The position numbers and the translations under genes were made by a program. Below the pieces are notes generated by a model, which searched no databases, was not told the origin of the DNA, and was given only the letters and a program-made list of their open reading frames with translations. DNA of 64,000 bases from PALSA-1006 sp041660815. GTDB taxonomy: Bacteria > Pseudomonadota > Gammaproteobacteria > Burkholderiales > Gallionellaceae. Positions 17,649-26,929 of the stretch are shown here, in pieces. The stretch covers positions 1 to 64,000 of the forward strand of contig JBAZVN010000014.1 of assembly GCA_041660815.1 (NCBI GenBank). Reading direction: 5' to 3'. How positions within the stretch are numbered: position 1 is the stretch's first letter; every line of letters starts with the position of its first letter.

Positions 17649-18125
17649 GTGGGGGAAGCGGAAATCGATTTTGAGCGACGCAGAGCACTCAAGGCCGGAG
17701 GTGGATTGGGGGTGCTCGGCTTGTTGGTGGCGGCAGGACTGATCCGACCGGGAATGGTGAGTGCAGCCTCGGAAAGAGCTGCATTCGAGGCCAAGACATT
17801 AGATGAAGCTCTGAGTGGTCTCGGTGTCTTCACCTCTGAGAATACCCCCGCCATCCAACTCACTGCGCCAGAAGTCGCCGAGAACGGTGCAGTGGTTCCA
17901 GTCACAGTTGCGAGCATGCTCACCCGTACAGAGCAAATATGCATTCTGGCAGATAAAAATCCCACGACGCTCGTCGCCAATTTTCACATTCCGGAAGGCA
18001 CGGAAGGTTTTCTCACTGCGCGCATCAAGATGGCACAGACCTCATCTGTCATCGCATTGGTCAAGGCGAACGGTAAGTTTTATCGTGTATCCAGAGAAGT
18101 CAAAGTCACGGCGGGAGGTTGCTGA
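17649..18125 (+). CDS. soxY: Second SoxY
   Basis: A diverged SoxY paralogue of about 158 residues. The frame is open back to 17472, but the first 59 codons read through the inverted-repeat region and resemble nothing. GTG 17649, after GGGGG, places the Tat leader ERRRALKAGGG near the N-terminus as in the first copy. The C-terminal arm ends VTAGGC with Cys last, without the final GG. It overlaps soxZ2 by one base and is followed by fccAB-like genes, so it may deliver or receive sulfur linked to sulfide oxidation. Confidence 0.9.
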   Translation: MGEAEIDFERRRALKAGGGLGVLGLLVAAGLIRPGMVSAASERAAFEAKTLDEALSGLGVFTSENTPAIQLTAPEVAENGAVVPVTVASMLTRTEQICILADKNPTTLVANFHIPEGTEGFLTARIKMAQTSSVIALVKANGKFYRVSREVKVTAGGC

Positions 18126-18436
18126 TGACGACTCCGAGCAAAATACGCGCGACTGCAACAGACGGTGTGACCGAAGTGCGGGTGCTGATGCAGCACGAGA
18201 TGGACAATGGTCGTCGCAAAGACGAAGCAGGTAATCTCATTCCGGCCTGGTATATAACTGATTTCAAAGCGAAACATAACGACAGGATTGTGCTGGAAGG
18301 CGAGTTCGGTACATCCGTATCAAAGAATCCGTATCTGGTCTTCCGCTTCAGGGGTGGGGCAGTCGGTGATAAGGTGTCCATCTCATGGCTGGACAATAGG
18401 GGCGAAACACGAAGCGATGAGGTGAGCATCATCTGA
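18125..18436 (+). CDS. soxZ: Second SoxZ
   Basis: A 103-residue SoxZ paralogue; its ATG overlaps the soxY2 stop (TGATG). Family motifs match the first copy: KIRATATDGVTEVRVLMQHEM and SKNPYLVFRFRGGAVGDK. It forms SoxYZ with the preceding gene product, by analogy. Confidence 0.93.
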   Translation: MTTPSKIRATATDGVTEVRVLMQHEMDNGRRKDEAGNLIPAWYITDFKAKHNDRIVLEGEFGTSVSKNPYLVFRFRGGAVGDKVSISWLDNRGETRSDEVSII

Positions 18437-18495
18437 TCGTACAGCGTGAATGACGGGCAATATTGCAGGAGTAATTTTCTTTCAAAGGGGGCAAA

Positions 18496-18807
18496 ATGAT
18501 CAAGCAACACTTATTCGTTATCACTTGTGCGATCGGTATCGCGTTACCGGCAATCGAAGCGCAAGCGGCGGTCGATAATCACGCACGCAATCTGGCGGCA
18601 TCCTGTGCCGCCTGCCATGGCACCAACGGTCACAGTGTCGGCGGAACACCGGTTCTGGCGGGAATGGACAAGACGCTGTTCGTGGGCTCGATGAAGGACT
18701 TCAAGTCCGGCGCACGTCCCGCCACGGTCATGCACCAGCATGCCAAGGGCTACACCGACGAAGAGTTCGGCCTGCTGGCCGAATATTTCGCGGCGCAAAA
18801 ACGCTGA
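18496..18807 (+). CDS. Monoheme cytochrome c, FccA/SoxE-like
   Basis: A 103-residue exported class I cytochrome with a signal peptide (to about 24) and heme site CAACH at 37-41; a likely Met ligand lies in VMHQHAKG. It directly precedes a flavocytochrome c flavoprotein gene, so it is probably the heme subunit that takes electrons from the FAD. AAAGGGGG precedes the ATG. Confidence 0.82.
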   Translation: MIKQHLFVITCAIGIALPAIEAQAAVDNHARNLAASCAACHGTNGHSVGGTPVLAGMDKTLFVGSMKDFKSGARPATVMHQHAKGYTDEEFGLLAEYFAAQKR

Positions 18808-18840
18808 GCATCCGCCTACTAATCCATCAGGGAGTGAACT

Positions 18841-20115
18841 ATGTCCATCAATCGTCGTGATTTTTTGAAATTGAGCGCAGCCGGAATTGCAATCGGCGCA
18901 TTTCCAAGTATCGCTTTTGCCGGAAGCGAATTGCTGAAGAAGAAGGGGCAGCGTGTCGTCATCGTCGGTGGCGGCTTCGGCGGTGCAACCGCAGCGAAAT
19001 ATCTGCGCATGTGGGGCAACAACAAGATCGAAGTGGTACTGGTTGAGCGCAACCAACAGTTCATCTCCTGCCCGATGAGCAATACGGTATTGGGTGGCAA
19101 GCGCACCATCAAAGATTTGACACGCAACTACGACGGCCTGAAGAGTCATGGCATCAAGCAGGTGCAAGGCGAAGTGACCGCCATTGATTCTGAAAAACAG
19201 AGGGTTATGTTGGCTAACGGGTATCTGAGCTATGACCGTCTGATCATTGCCCCCGGTGTCGACTTCATGTTTGAGCAGATCGAGGGATTGAATGCCAAAG
19301 TCGCGGACGAGAGCATTCCCCATGCATGGAAGGCGGGAGCGCAAACTGTGGTATTGCGCAAACAACTGGAATCCATGCCGGACGGTGGTGTATTTGCGTT
19401 GAGCATTCCCAAGGCTCCGTATCGTTGCCCTCCCGGCCCGTATGAGCGCGCTTGTCAAGTGGCGAACTATTTGAAGAAGAGCAAACCGAAATCGAAGGTG
19501 CTGATTCTAGATGCCAATCCAGATATCACCTCGAAGAAGGGGTTGTTCACTGCCGCTTGGAACGAGCTGTATCCGAATATGGTGGAATATCGCCCCAATG
19601 CGACCGTGCTCAATGTTGATGTAGCCAGCAACACCGCCAAGACTGAATTCGAAGATATCAAGGCGGACGTTCTCAATATCATCCCGCCGATGAAAGCCGG
19701 GGCAGTCGCCAGCATGGCAGGCGTGGCGAGTGTCGACGGCCGCTGGTGTGCGGTGGATTTTCTGACCTATGAATCCAAGGTACATAAAAACATCCATGTC
19801 CTCGGAGACGCCGTCTCTGCCGCATTGCCTAAATCCGGACACATGGCGACCTCGCAGGCCAAGGTTTGCGTCGCCGCGATCATCGAACTACTGCAAGGCA
19901 ACCAGCCAGATCAGAATCCGACCATCGTGAACACTTGTTACAGCATGGTGAGCGACACCGAGGCTATGCACGTGGCCAACGTGTTCCGCTTCAATGCTGA
20001 GAAGCAGGCAATGGTCTCGGCGGAAGGCGGCGGTGTATCGGCAAAGCGTTCTGAACAGGAAGGTGCGTTGGCCGATTACTGGCTGGAAAATATCTTGAAT
20101 GATGTATTGGCTTGA
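18841..20115 (+). CDS. fccB: Flavocytochrome c sulfide dehydrogenase, flavoprotein subunit
   Basis: A 424-residue Tat-exported flavoprotein (NRRDFLKLSAAG leader). The FAD-binding VVIVGGGFGGATAAKYL lies near residues 40-57, the cysteine-bearing FISCPMSN and YRCPPGPYERACQ follow, then a second Rossmann segment (KVLILDANPDITSKKGLF) and the C-terminal HVLGDAV. It oxidises sulfide to sulfur and hands electrons to the cytochrome encoded just upstream. The soxYZ-fccAB linkage makes this a sulfide/sulfane module separate from the main sox operon. GGGAG precedes the ATG. Confidence 0.92.
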   Translation: MSINRRDFLKLSAAGIAIGAFPSIAFAGSELLKKKGQRVVIVGGGFGGATAAKYLRMWGNNKIEVVLVERNQQFISCPMSNTVLGGKRTIKDLTRNYDGLKSHGIKQVQGEVTAIDSEKQRVMLANGYLSYDRLIIAPGVDFMFEQIEGLNAKVADESIPHAWKAGAQTVVLRKQLESMPDGGVFALSIPKAPYRCPPGPYERACQVANYLKKSKPKSKVLILDANPDITSKKGLFTAAWNELYPNMVEYRPNATVLNVDVASNTAKTEFEDIKADVLNIIPPMKAGAVASMAGVASVDGRWCAVDFLTYESKVHKNIHVLGDAVSAALPKSGHMATSQAKVCVAAIIELLQGNQPDQNPTIVNTCYSMVSDTEAMHVANVFRFNAEKQAMVSAEGGGVSAKRSEQEGALADYWLENILNDVLA

Positions 20116-20162
20116 GTGAGTGATGGGAGGCGTCGTCCGACGCTTCGCTCTTTTGAGCGAGG

Positions 20163-20222
20163 ATGAAGATTCGCTGGTTCTATTTGCTTATCCTGTTGGC
20201 GGCTAGCAAGGGCGATCTTTAA
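20163..20222 (+). pseudogene. 3' remnant of a second DUF302 gene
   Basis: The last 30 bases of this stretch match the last 30 bases of the DUF302 gene at 8919-8948 at 25 positions, ending in the same AASKGDL-stop. The rest of the gene is absent; a 19-codon frame from ATG 20163 is all that is left. This suggests that the second sulfur module once carried its own DUF302 gene, or that part of the first cluster was copied here. Confidence 0.55.
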
Positions 20223-20415
20223 GGTGAAACAACACTCGCGGGAGCACCGGAAGGTAAGCGGTTGCCGCCGCTCCCACAGGGCGTTTCATCATTTGGGGTG
20301 GTGTCAACCATCATGGTAGTTAGGTTTGTGAAACGTGCGTAGATAAAAAGCAGCTATCGCCTTCGTTCACTGGCCAAGTGTTTTCTATGTGCCTGCCGCA
20401 GAAAGCCAATCCCAA
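20223..20415. other. Intergenic, convergent gene ends
   Basis: Between the DUF302 remnant and the minus-strand nhaD stop. It has GC-rich direct and inverted bits (GGGAGCACCGGAAGG, GCCGCCGCTCCCAC) but no clear terminator or gene was recognised. Confidence 0.4.
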
Positions 20416-21678
20416 TCAGAAAAAGACATACACCGCAGCGCCGGCAATATAGCCAAGAAACGCCAATAGACTGATTTTTTTGACGTACCAGAAGAATTCA
20501 ATTTTTTCCAGACCCATCGCAGCCACACCGGCAGCCGATCCGATAATCAGAATCGAGCCTCCTGTACCCGCCGCATAAGCCAAGAACTCCCAGAGGAATG
20601 AGTCTGTAGGGTATTGGGATAGCGAATACATGCCCATAGAAGCGGCGACCAGCGGCACGTTGTCGACAACCGCACTGGCGATGCCGATGAGAAAAACGAT
20701 GGCGGCCTGATTGCCGACTGTGGTATCCAACCATTGCGCTAGACCGGCCAAGATATGAGTGTGTTCCAGCGTTGCGATGGCCAGCAAGATGCCGGTGAAG
20801 AACACTAGCGACGGCATGTCGATGCGCTGCAGGGCGGAGACCAGGGTTAAATGTTGTTTTGCTTCATCGTCTTTGTTGCGGTGTACCAGTTCACCTAGCA
20901 GCCAGAGCAGGCCGAGGCCGAACAGGATGCCCATGAACGGTGGCAAGTGTGTCAGCGTTTTGAACACCGGCACGGCGCACAGGATGCCAATGCCAGCATA
21001 GAACATCAGGTTGCGTTCGAACATCATGCCTTGATTTGCATTTTGATGGGTTTCAGTCTTGACCGGCGCGACGACCATCCTGCCCCTGAGCGTGTAGCTG
21101 ACCACCAGCAGCGGCACTACCAGGTTTACCAGTGAAGGGAAGAACACGCCTTCCATGATCTTAAGTGCCGTGATCTGTCCGCCTATCCACAACATCGTGG
21201 TGGTTACGTCGCCGATAGGTGTCCAAGCGCCTCCGGCATTCGCGGCGATGATGATGATGCCGGCGAAAAACAGCCTGTCGTCACGGTTTTCCAGCAGTTT
21301 GCGAATCACCGAAATCATAACGATGGTCGTGGTCAGGTTGTCGAGCACCGCGCTTAGGAAAAAGGTAACTATTCCGATCAGCCAAAGTAGTGTGACCAGT
21401 TTCGTGGTTCTGATTTTGTCGGTGATAACTTCAAAGCCGTCATGGGCATCGATCAACTCAACAATGGCCATTGCACCCATCAGGAAAAAAACGATCTGAG
21501 CGGTTGATGATAGCGTCGCGTTCAATTGCTCGGTGACATGTCCGGTAAATATGGCGTAGATGGTCCACAGTAGTCCAGCGCCTATTAGTGCAGGGGCGCT
21601 TTTATTGATCTTCAGCGGGTGTTCGAAGGCGATAGCCGCATAGGCAATGACAAAAACAGTAATCAGTAACGCATCCAT
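20416..21678 (-). CDS. nhaD: NhaD-family Na+/H+ antiporter
   Basis: A 420-residue inner-membrane protein with about 12 hydrophobic segments. NhaD hallmarks are FFLMGAMAIVELIDAHDGFEVI, VLDNLTTTIVMISVIRK, IIAANAGGAWTPIGDVTTTMLWI and ASAVVDNVPLVAASMGMY. It exchanges sodium for protons to control pH and salt. It is alone on the minus strand next to the second sulfur module, where acid from sulfur oxidation could make pH control useful. Confidence 0.92.
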   Translation of the reverse strand: MDALLITVFVIAYAAIAFEHPLKINKSAPALIGAGLLWTIYAIFTGHVTEQLNATLSSTAQIVFFLMGAMAIVELIDAHDGFEVITDKIRTTKLVTLLWLIGIVTFFLSAVLDNLTTTIVMISVIRKLLENRDDRLFFAGIIIIAANAGGAWTPIGDVTTTMLWIGGQITALKIMEGVFFPSLVNLVVPLLVVSYTLRGRMVVAPVKTETHQNANQGMMFERNLMFYAGIGILCAVPVFKTLTHLPPFMGILFGLGLLWLLGELVHRNKDDEAKQHLTLVSALQRIDMPSLVFFTGILLAIATLEHTHILAGLAQWLDTTVGNQAAIVFLIGIASAVVDNVPLVAASMGMYSLSQYPTDSFLWEFLAYAAGTGGSILIIGSAAGVAAMGLEKIEFFWYVKKISLLAFLGYIAGAAVYVFF

Positions 21679-21937
21679 GATTTTGATTCTTTCGAAATAT
21701 GTTGCAAGTTAATTAAAGGGTGATCGTGCTTGAATATGCAAAAATCAAGCCAGATTTTCTCACGAATGTTTAGTCCCAATATTTCTTCGGAAAGCCGAAA
21801 TTTCTCTATGAAAACTACTGTTCTCTGTTCTGTCGGGCAATGGCCGGAGTGTCTCATCAATGTAAGGAACACTACGAACTCGAATAGTGTGTCTAATTGT
21901 TACCGATTTGTGCAATTGATGGCAGCTTGTGGAACGG
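21679..21937. other. Intergenic region upstream of nhaD
   Basis: About 260 AT-rich bases holding the nhaD promoter on the minus strand. Short overlapping open frames on both strands look like chance. A GTTACCG/CGGTAAC type dyad or RNA gene was looked for and not found. Confidence 0.4.
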
Positions 21938-21972
21938 CAAAACAAAACGCCCCTGCATCTGTACAGGGGCGT
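21938..21972 (-). terminator. Terminator after the decarboxylase gene
   Basis: A 9-bp stem ACGCCCCTG/CAGGGGCGT (21947-21955 with 21964-21972). On the minus strand it is followed by TTTTGTTTTG, so it ends the decarboxylase transcript about 20 bases after the stop. Confidence 0.88.
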
Positions 21973-21990
21973 TCTAGTGAATATTTTATA

Positions 21991-24237
21991 TTATTTAATG
22001 CAATCAACGTAATAGACGCGCTGTCCGTCAACCTCGCTGGCTACAAGGCCATGAATATCCGTTTCAAACCCAGGGAATCGTTTATTGAAATCGCGGGCGA
22101 AACGTAAATAATCCACAATCGTCTTATTAAACCGTTCTCCCGGAATAAGCAGCGGAATGCCGGGAGGGTAAGGGGTAAGTAAGACTGCGGTAGCACGGCC
22201 TTCCAAGTCATCAATGCGTACCCGGTCGATTTCACCATGCGCCATTTTGGCGAACGCATCGGACGGTTTCATTGCCGGCACCATATCGGAGAGATACATC
22301 TCGGTGGTTAAACGCGCCACATCATTTGCTTTGTAGATGCCATGAATTTCGTCACATAAATCACGCAAGCCTATTTTTTCATAACGTGGATGTTTTGCGA
22401 CAAATTCCGGCAGGACGCGCCACAACGGTTGGTTTTTGTCATAGTCATCTTTGAATTGTTGTAACTCAGTCACCATGGTGTTCCAGCGACCTTTGGTGAT
22501 GCCGATGGTGAACATGATGAAGAAAGAGTACAGGCCGGTTTTTTCGACAACTACGCCGTTTTCAGCGAGGTATTTGGTTACGATTCCAGCGGGTATACCG
22601 CTATCCGCAAAGTCACCGCCCACATCCAGTCCGGGCGTAATGATGGTGGCTTTGATTGGGTCTAACATATTGAAATTTGGCGCTAATTTTCCGAAGCCGT
22701 GCCAGCGGTCATCCGCGCTCAACATCCAGTCGTCGCGCGAGGCCATGCCTTCCGCGACCAGATAATCCGGTCCCCAAACTTTAAACCACCAATCCGCACC
22801 CCATTCTTCATCCACTTTGCGCATCGCGCGACGGAAGTCGAGCGCTTCGGCAATAGATTCTTCTACCAGTGCCGTGCCACCGGGGGGCTCCATCATGGCG
22901 GCGGCCACGTCGCACGAAGCGATGATGGCGTATTGCGGGGAGGTCGAGGTGTGCATCAAATACGCCTCATTAAAGCAATCCCGGTCTAATTTATTTGAAT
23001 CGCTGTCTTGCACTAAAATTTGTGATGCTTGCGATAAGCCGGCCAGCAATTTGTGTGTGGATTGCGTGGAGAAAATCATGGATTGTTTGGCGCGCGGCCG
23101 GTCGCGTCCGATGGCATGCATGTCCTTATAGAAGTCATGGAAAGTGGCATGCGGCAGCCAAGCTTCATCGAAGTGCAGCGTATCGATTTTGCCGTCGAGT
23201 AACTGTTTCAGGGTTTCCACGTTGTACAACACGCCATCATAGGTACTTTGGGTAATCGTCAGAACCCGCGGTTTGCGGGTTTTATCCTTGATGAACGGGT
23301 TCGCATCAATTTTGCGCTGGATGGTTTCGGGTTGAAATTCGCTCAGGGGAATAGGCCCGATGATGCCGAAATTATTGCGCGTGGGCGTCAGGAAAACAGG
23401 AACCGCACCGGTCATCATAATCGAGTGCAAAATGGATTTGTGGCAGTTGCGATCCACCACCACGATATCGTCCGGTGCAACCGTGGAGTGCCACACAATC
23501 TTGTTGGAAGTCGAAGTACCGTTGGTTACAAAATACAAATGATCGGCGTTAAAGATGCGCGCGGCATTGCGCTCGGAGGCGGCGACCGGCCCGGTGTGAT
23601 CCAATAACTGGCCTAATTCATCCACCGCATTACACACGTCGGCGCGCAGCATATTTTCGCCGAAAAATTGGTGAAACATGCGTCCCACGGGCGACTTCAA
23701 GAAGGCCACACCGCCCGAGTGTCCTGGGCAGTGCCAGGAATAGGAGCCATCTTGCGCGTATTCCACCAGGGCACGAAAGAACGGTGGTGCCAGCGAATCC
23801 ATGTAGGACTTGGCTTCGCGAATAATATGCCGCGCCACAAATTCCGGAGTGTCTTCATGCATATGAATGAAGCCGTGTAACTCGCGCAGGATGTCGTTGG
23901 GGATATGCCGTGAAGTACGCGTTTCGCCATACAGATAAATGGGGATATCCGCATTTTTAAAGCGAATCTCTTCGACAAAAGCGCGCAAAGTTCTGAGTGC
24001 AACTTCGGTTTCTTCCGCGCTCCCCGCGCCAAATTCCTCGTCATCAATCGACAAGACAAAAGCCGATGCACGACTTTGTTGCTGGGCAAAAGAGGTTAGG
24101 TCGCCGTAACTGGTCATGCCGACAACTTCAATGCCTTCTTTTTCAATACCTTGGGCCAGTGCACGAATTCCGTGGCCGCTGGCGTTCTCCGAGCGAAAAT
24201 CTTCGTCGATAATAATGATGGGAAAATTAAATTTCAT
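21991..24237 (-). CDS. Orn/Lys/Arg decarboxylase (PLP-dependent, fold type I)
   Basis: A 748-residue protein with the three-domain architecture of bacterial basic amino acid decarboxylases: an N-terminal receiver-like wing domain (1-130), a PLP-binding core with FVTNGTSTSNKIV, HFDEAW and the lysine motif STQSTHKLLAGLSQ, and a C-terminal domain (PYPPGIPLLIPGE). It forms cadaverine, putrescine or agmatine while consuming a proton. Closest in look to the lysine/arginine decarboxylases (LdcC/CadA/AdiA); the substrate cannot be fixed from sequence. No antiporter gene is adjacent. Confidence 0.88.
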   Translation of the reverse strand: MKFNFPIIIIDEDFRSENASGHGIRALAQGIEKEGIEVVGMTSYGDLTSFAQQQSRASAFVLSIDDEEFGAGSAEETEVALRTLRAFVEEIRFKNADIPIYLYGETRTSRHIPNDILRELHGFIHMHEDTPEFVARHIIREAKSYMDSLAPPFFRALVEYAQDGSYSWHCPGHSGGVAFLKSPVGRMFHQFFGENMLRADVCNAVDELGQLLDHTGPVAASERNAARIFNADHLYFVTNGTSTSNKIVWHSTVAPDDIVVVDRNCHKSILHSIMMTGAVPVFLTPTRNNFGIIGPIPLSEFQPETIQRKIDANPFIKDKTRKPRVLTITQSTYDGVLYNVETLKQLLDGKIDTLHFDEAWLPHATFHDFYKDMHAIGRDRPRAKQSMIFSTQSTHKLLAGLSQASQILVQDSDSNKLDRDCFNEAYLMHTSTSPQYAIIASCDVAAAMMEPPGGTALVEESIAEALDFRRAMRKVDEEWGADWWFKVWGPDYLVAEGMASRDDWMLSADDRWHGFGKLAPNFNMLDPIKATIITPGLDVGGDFADSGIPAGIVTKYLAENGVVVEKTGLYSFFIMFTIGITKGRWNTMVTELQQFKDDYDKNQPLWRVLPEFVAKHPRYEKIGLRDLCDEIHGIYKANDVARLTTEMYLSDMVPAMKPSDAFAKMAHGEIDRVRIDDLEGRATAVLLTPYPPGIPLLIPGERFNKTIVDYLRFARDFNKRFPGFETDIHGLVASEVDGQRVYYVDCIK

Positions 24238-24349
24238 GTCTGAAGCCCTAATGGGGAAAAGAAAATTGGCGCGGATTGTCGCAGATTTTGACTGTAATGT
24301 GGAATAACTAAAATTTGGTTTTTAACTTATAAAAATGGGTGGATCAAAG

Positions 24350-25426
24350 TTATATTAACCCCATCCCCACTAGCGCAATAAATGCGGCGAATAATGCAAA
24401 GTGGCTGATGCCTTCAATGGCATTTGTTTCACCATCGTGCAGATTATTCATGACGGTGACGAAGGTCAGCAACAGCATGCCGCCTTGAATTGGGGTTAAG
24501 GCCATTACGATGCGCTCGCCGTTGAATAAAGCAATCGCCTCGATGACGGGTAGGGTCAATAGCACCGTAGCGAGGGAGGCGCCCAAGGCGATATTGACCG
24601 TAGTTTGCATACGATTTTGTTGCGCGGCTTTGAGTGCGGTTAATATTTCCGGGCTGGCAGAGATCAGCGCGACCAAGACCGCAGGAATTGATTTGGGTAG
24701 ACTGCTACCGGCAAGCCCAGCATCGAGCAATACTGATAATACCTCCGAGAGCAAACCTACCAGCAAAATCGCACCGAGCATGATGCCAACATGCAAGGAG
24801 TTCGGGCTGTGAGCCTCATCATGGGCTTCCTCATCCGTTTCGGATGAATACTCAAAGAAGGTGCGATGCTCTACTGTTTGTAAGCGTAAAAATCCGGCAT
24901 ACATGACGGCCATAATGCCGATGGAGAAAATTGAGTAAATATGCCATTGGCTATCGGGTACAAAATCCGGAATAAACATGCCGATGCCGATGGCGACAAT
25001 CAGCATGGCGATAAATGAATTGGCTGAATCGACGTTGTATTTTGCACTGCCGTGTTTCATTCCACCCACAATGGCGGCAAGACCGAGAATGCCGTTGATA
25101 TCGAACATCACGGCGGCAAAAACGGTATCGCGAGCCAAGGTTGGATTGGGTTCGCCCATTAACAACACCACCAGAATGACCACTTCAACCGAGACTGCCG
25201 CAAGGGTAAGAATAAGCGTGCCGTACGGCTCACCGAAGCGCACCGCCAATACTTCCGCATGATGGGCGATGCGAAAGGCAACCCCGATGATGGCGGTGAG
25301 AATGACCAGTAACAATCCCCACAAAGCGATTCCACCTTGGGTGATCGCGGAATGTTCCAGAGCGAACCCCAGCCCCAGTACACCGATAGCGAGGCCGATG
25401 GGGAGTTCTGATTTAAGATTTTTCAT
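24350..25426 (-). CDS. chaA: ChaA-like Ca2+(Na+,K+)/H+ antiporter
   Basis: A 358-residue membrane protein of the CaCA superfamily with two inverted repeats, each with the alpha-repeat acidic motif (AAVSVEVVILVVLL near 78-92 and ALISASPEILTALKAA near 250-265). An acidic cytoplasmic loop (SSETDEEAHDEAH) joins the halves. It expels calcium or monovalent cations at alkaline pH. Its start overlaps the folA end by 14 bases. Confidence 0.87.
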   Translation of the reverse strand: MKNLKSELPIGLAIGVLGLGFALEHSAITQGGIALWGLLLVILTAIIGVAFRIAHHAEVLAVRFGEPYGTLILTLAAVSVEVVILVVLLMGEPNPTLARDTVFAAVMFDINGILGLAAIVGGMKHGSAKYNVDSANSFIAMLIVAIGIGMFIPDFVPDSQWHIYSIFSIGIMAVMYAGFLRLQTVEHRTFFEYSSETDEEAHDEAHSPNSLHVGIMLGAILLVGLLSEVLSVLLDAGLAGSSLPKSIPAVLVALISASPEILTALKAAQQNRMQTTVNIALGASLATVLLTLPVIEAIALFNGERIVMALTPIQGGMLLLTFVTVMNNLHDGETNAIEGISHFALFAAFIALVGMGLI

Positions 25427-25922
25427 GGGATTCCTTGGAAATACGTTGGTAAGTAACGAAGTGATATTTTAAAGGTTGCGGGGTTTCTTGTGAGCGAATC
25501 TCACGTGATGTTTCCGACCAGATATTCAAATCTAAGGTGGGGAAAAATGCATCACCTGCCACCTCTTGTTGAATCTCGGTGAGGTAAAGCGTGTCTGCCA
25601 GTGGCAGAGATTGTGCGTAGATTTCAGCCCCGCCCACGATAAATATTTCAGAATCGTTGGAACTGGCTGCCAGTGCTTCCGCCAGCGAATAAACAACGCT
25701 GCAACCTTCTATTTTTAAAAGGGTATTGCGTGTAATGACCACCGTGGTGCGTCCCGGCAAGGGGCTGCCAATCGAATCAAAGGTCTTTCTTCCCATGATG
25801 ATGTGGTGTCCCATGGTTAACGCTTTGAAATGTTTGAGATCTTCGGGGCAACGCCAGGGGAGGGTGTTGTTAAGGCCGATGGTGCGATTTTTCGCCATCG
25901 CCACAATCAGAGAAATATTCAT
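25413..25922 (-). CDS. folA: Dihydrofolate reductase
   Basis: A 169-residue enzyme that reduces dihydrofolate to tetrahydrofolate with NADPH. Motifs: ISLIVAMAKNRTIG at the start, LPWRCPEDLKHFKALT with the loop Trp, HHIIMGRKTFDSIG and FIVGGAEIYAQSLPLADTLYLTEI. The position of the substrate-binding acid is Glu27-like (CPEDLKHFK), as in many Gram-negative DHFRs. Its ATG overlaps the thyA stop by four bases, the usual coupling that recycles the dihydrofolate made by ThyA. Confidence 0.95.
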   Translation of the reverse strand: MNISLIVAMAKNRTIGLNNTLPWRCPEDLKHFKALTMGHHIIMGRKTFDSIGSPLPGRTTVVITRNTLLKIEGCSVVYSLAEALAASSNDSEIFIVGGAEIYAQSLPLADTLYLTEIQQEVAGDAFFPTLDLNIWSETSREIRSQETPQPLKYHFVTYQRISKESHEKS

Positions 25923-26713
25923 ATAGCTACGGGCGCTTTAATGGCCGGATGCGGATCGTAACCTTCCAAAATAAAGTCCTCAAATTTGAACGAGAAAATA
26001 TCGGACACGTCCGGATTGATCTTCATGGTTGGCAAAGGACGCGGTTCACGCGACAACTGCAACCGGGTTTGCTCCAAGTGGTTGGAGTATAAATGCGCAT
26101 CACCGAGAGTATGCACGAAGTCTCCTGCTTTTAAGCCGCACACTTGCGCCATCATCATGGTTAGCAGGGCATAGCTGGCGATATTGAACGGGACGCCCAA
26201 AAATATATCGGCACTGCGCTGGTAAAGCTGGCAGGAAAGCTTGCCGTCCGCCACATAAAACTGAAAGAAGGCATGACAAGGCGCGAGCGCCATTTTATCC
26301 AGCTCACCCACATTCCACGCCGAGACGATGATGCGTCTGGAGTCCGGATTATTTTTAATTTGCTCAACAGCTATTTTAATTTGATCAATCACGCGACCAT
26401 CGATTGTTTGCCATGAGCGCCACTGTTTTCCGTACACCGGGCCAAGGTTGCCGTTTTCGTCCGCCCACTCATCCCAAATGCTGACGCCGTTTTCTGTCAG
26501 ATATTTGATGTTGGTTTCACCCTGTAAAAACCAGAGTAATTCATGGATGATGGAGCGCAGATGGCATTTTTTGGTAGTCACCAAGGGGAAGCCTTGCGCC
26601 AGCTCAAAGCGCATTTGGTAGCCAAATACACTGGTCGTTCCGGTGCCGGTGCGGTCAGATTTTTTCGTGCCGTGATCCAGCACATGTTGCATAAGGTCGA
26701 GGTAAGGGCGCAT
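25919..26713 (-). CDS. thyA: Thymidylate synthase
   Basis: A 264-residue enzyme that methylates dUMP to dTMP using methylene-tetrahydrofolate. The length and sequence match E. coli-type ThyA: RTGTGTTSVFGYQMRF, ELLWFLQGETNIKYL, the active-site cysteine in LAPCHAFFQFYV, QRSADIFLGVPFNIASYALL and GDAHLYSNH. It is first in thyA-folA, both on the minus strand. Confidence 0.97.
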   Translation of the reverse strand: MRPYLDLMQHVLDHGTKKSDRTGTGTTSVFGYQMRFELAQGFPLVTTKKCHLRSIIHELLWFLQGETNIKYLTENGVSIWDEWADENGNLGPVYGKQWRSWQTIDGRVIDQIKIAVEQIKNNPDSRRIIVSAWNVGELDKMALAPCHAFFQFYVADGKLSCQLYQRSADIFLGVPFNIASYALLTMMMAQVCGLKAGDFVHTLGDAHLYSNHLEQTRLQLSREPRPLPTMKINPDVSDIFSFKFEDFILEGYDPHPAIKAPVAI

Positions 26714-26721
26714 AGTCTTTA

Positions 26722-26862
26722 AGGTACCTCTAAAAATATAATTTACTTCGCGATGCGGCGTTGCTCACAAAAAATTACTCCTTACATATCATGCATATGC
26801 TGCGTCCCAATTTTTTGTTCGCGTCTTGCCTAGCTTCGAAAATTAAATTTTTAGAGGCACCT
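26722..26862. repeat. 141-bp MITE-like palindromic element
   Basis: It has 16-bp terminal inverted repeats, AGGTACCTCTAAAAAT and ATTTTTAGAGGCACCT, with one mismatch. Inside, a second pair, ACAAAAAATT/AATTTTTTGT, flanks a self-complementary core (CATATCATGCATATG). The whole element can fold into one long hairpin. It has no coding capacity and lies between the divergent thyA and pepA genes. Confidence 0.7.
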
Positions 26863-26929
26863 ATTATAATTTTTTACAAATGTTTGATATCAGCGATAAT
26901 GACAGTATTCATCATTTTTCGAGGCCGTA

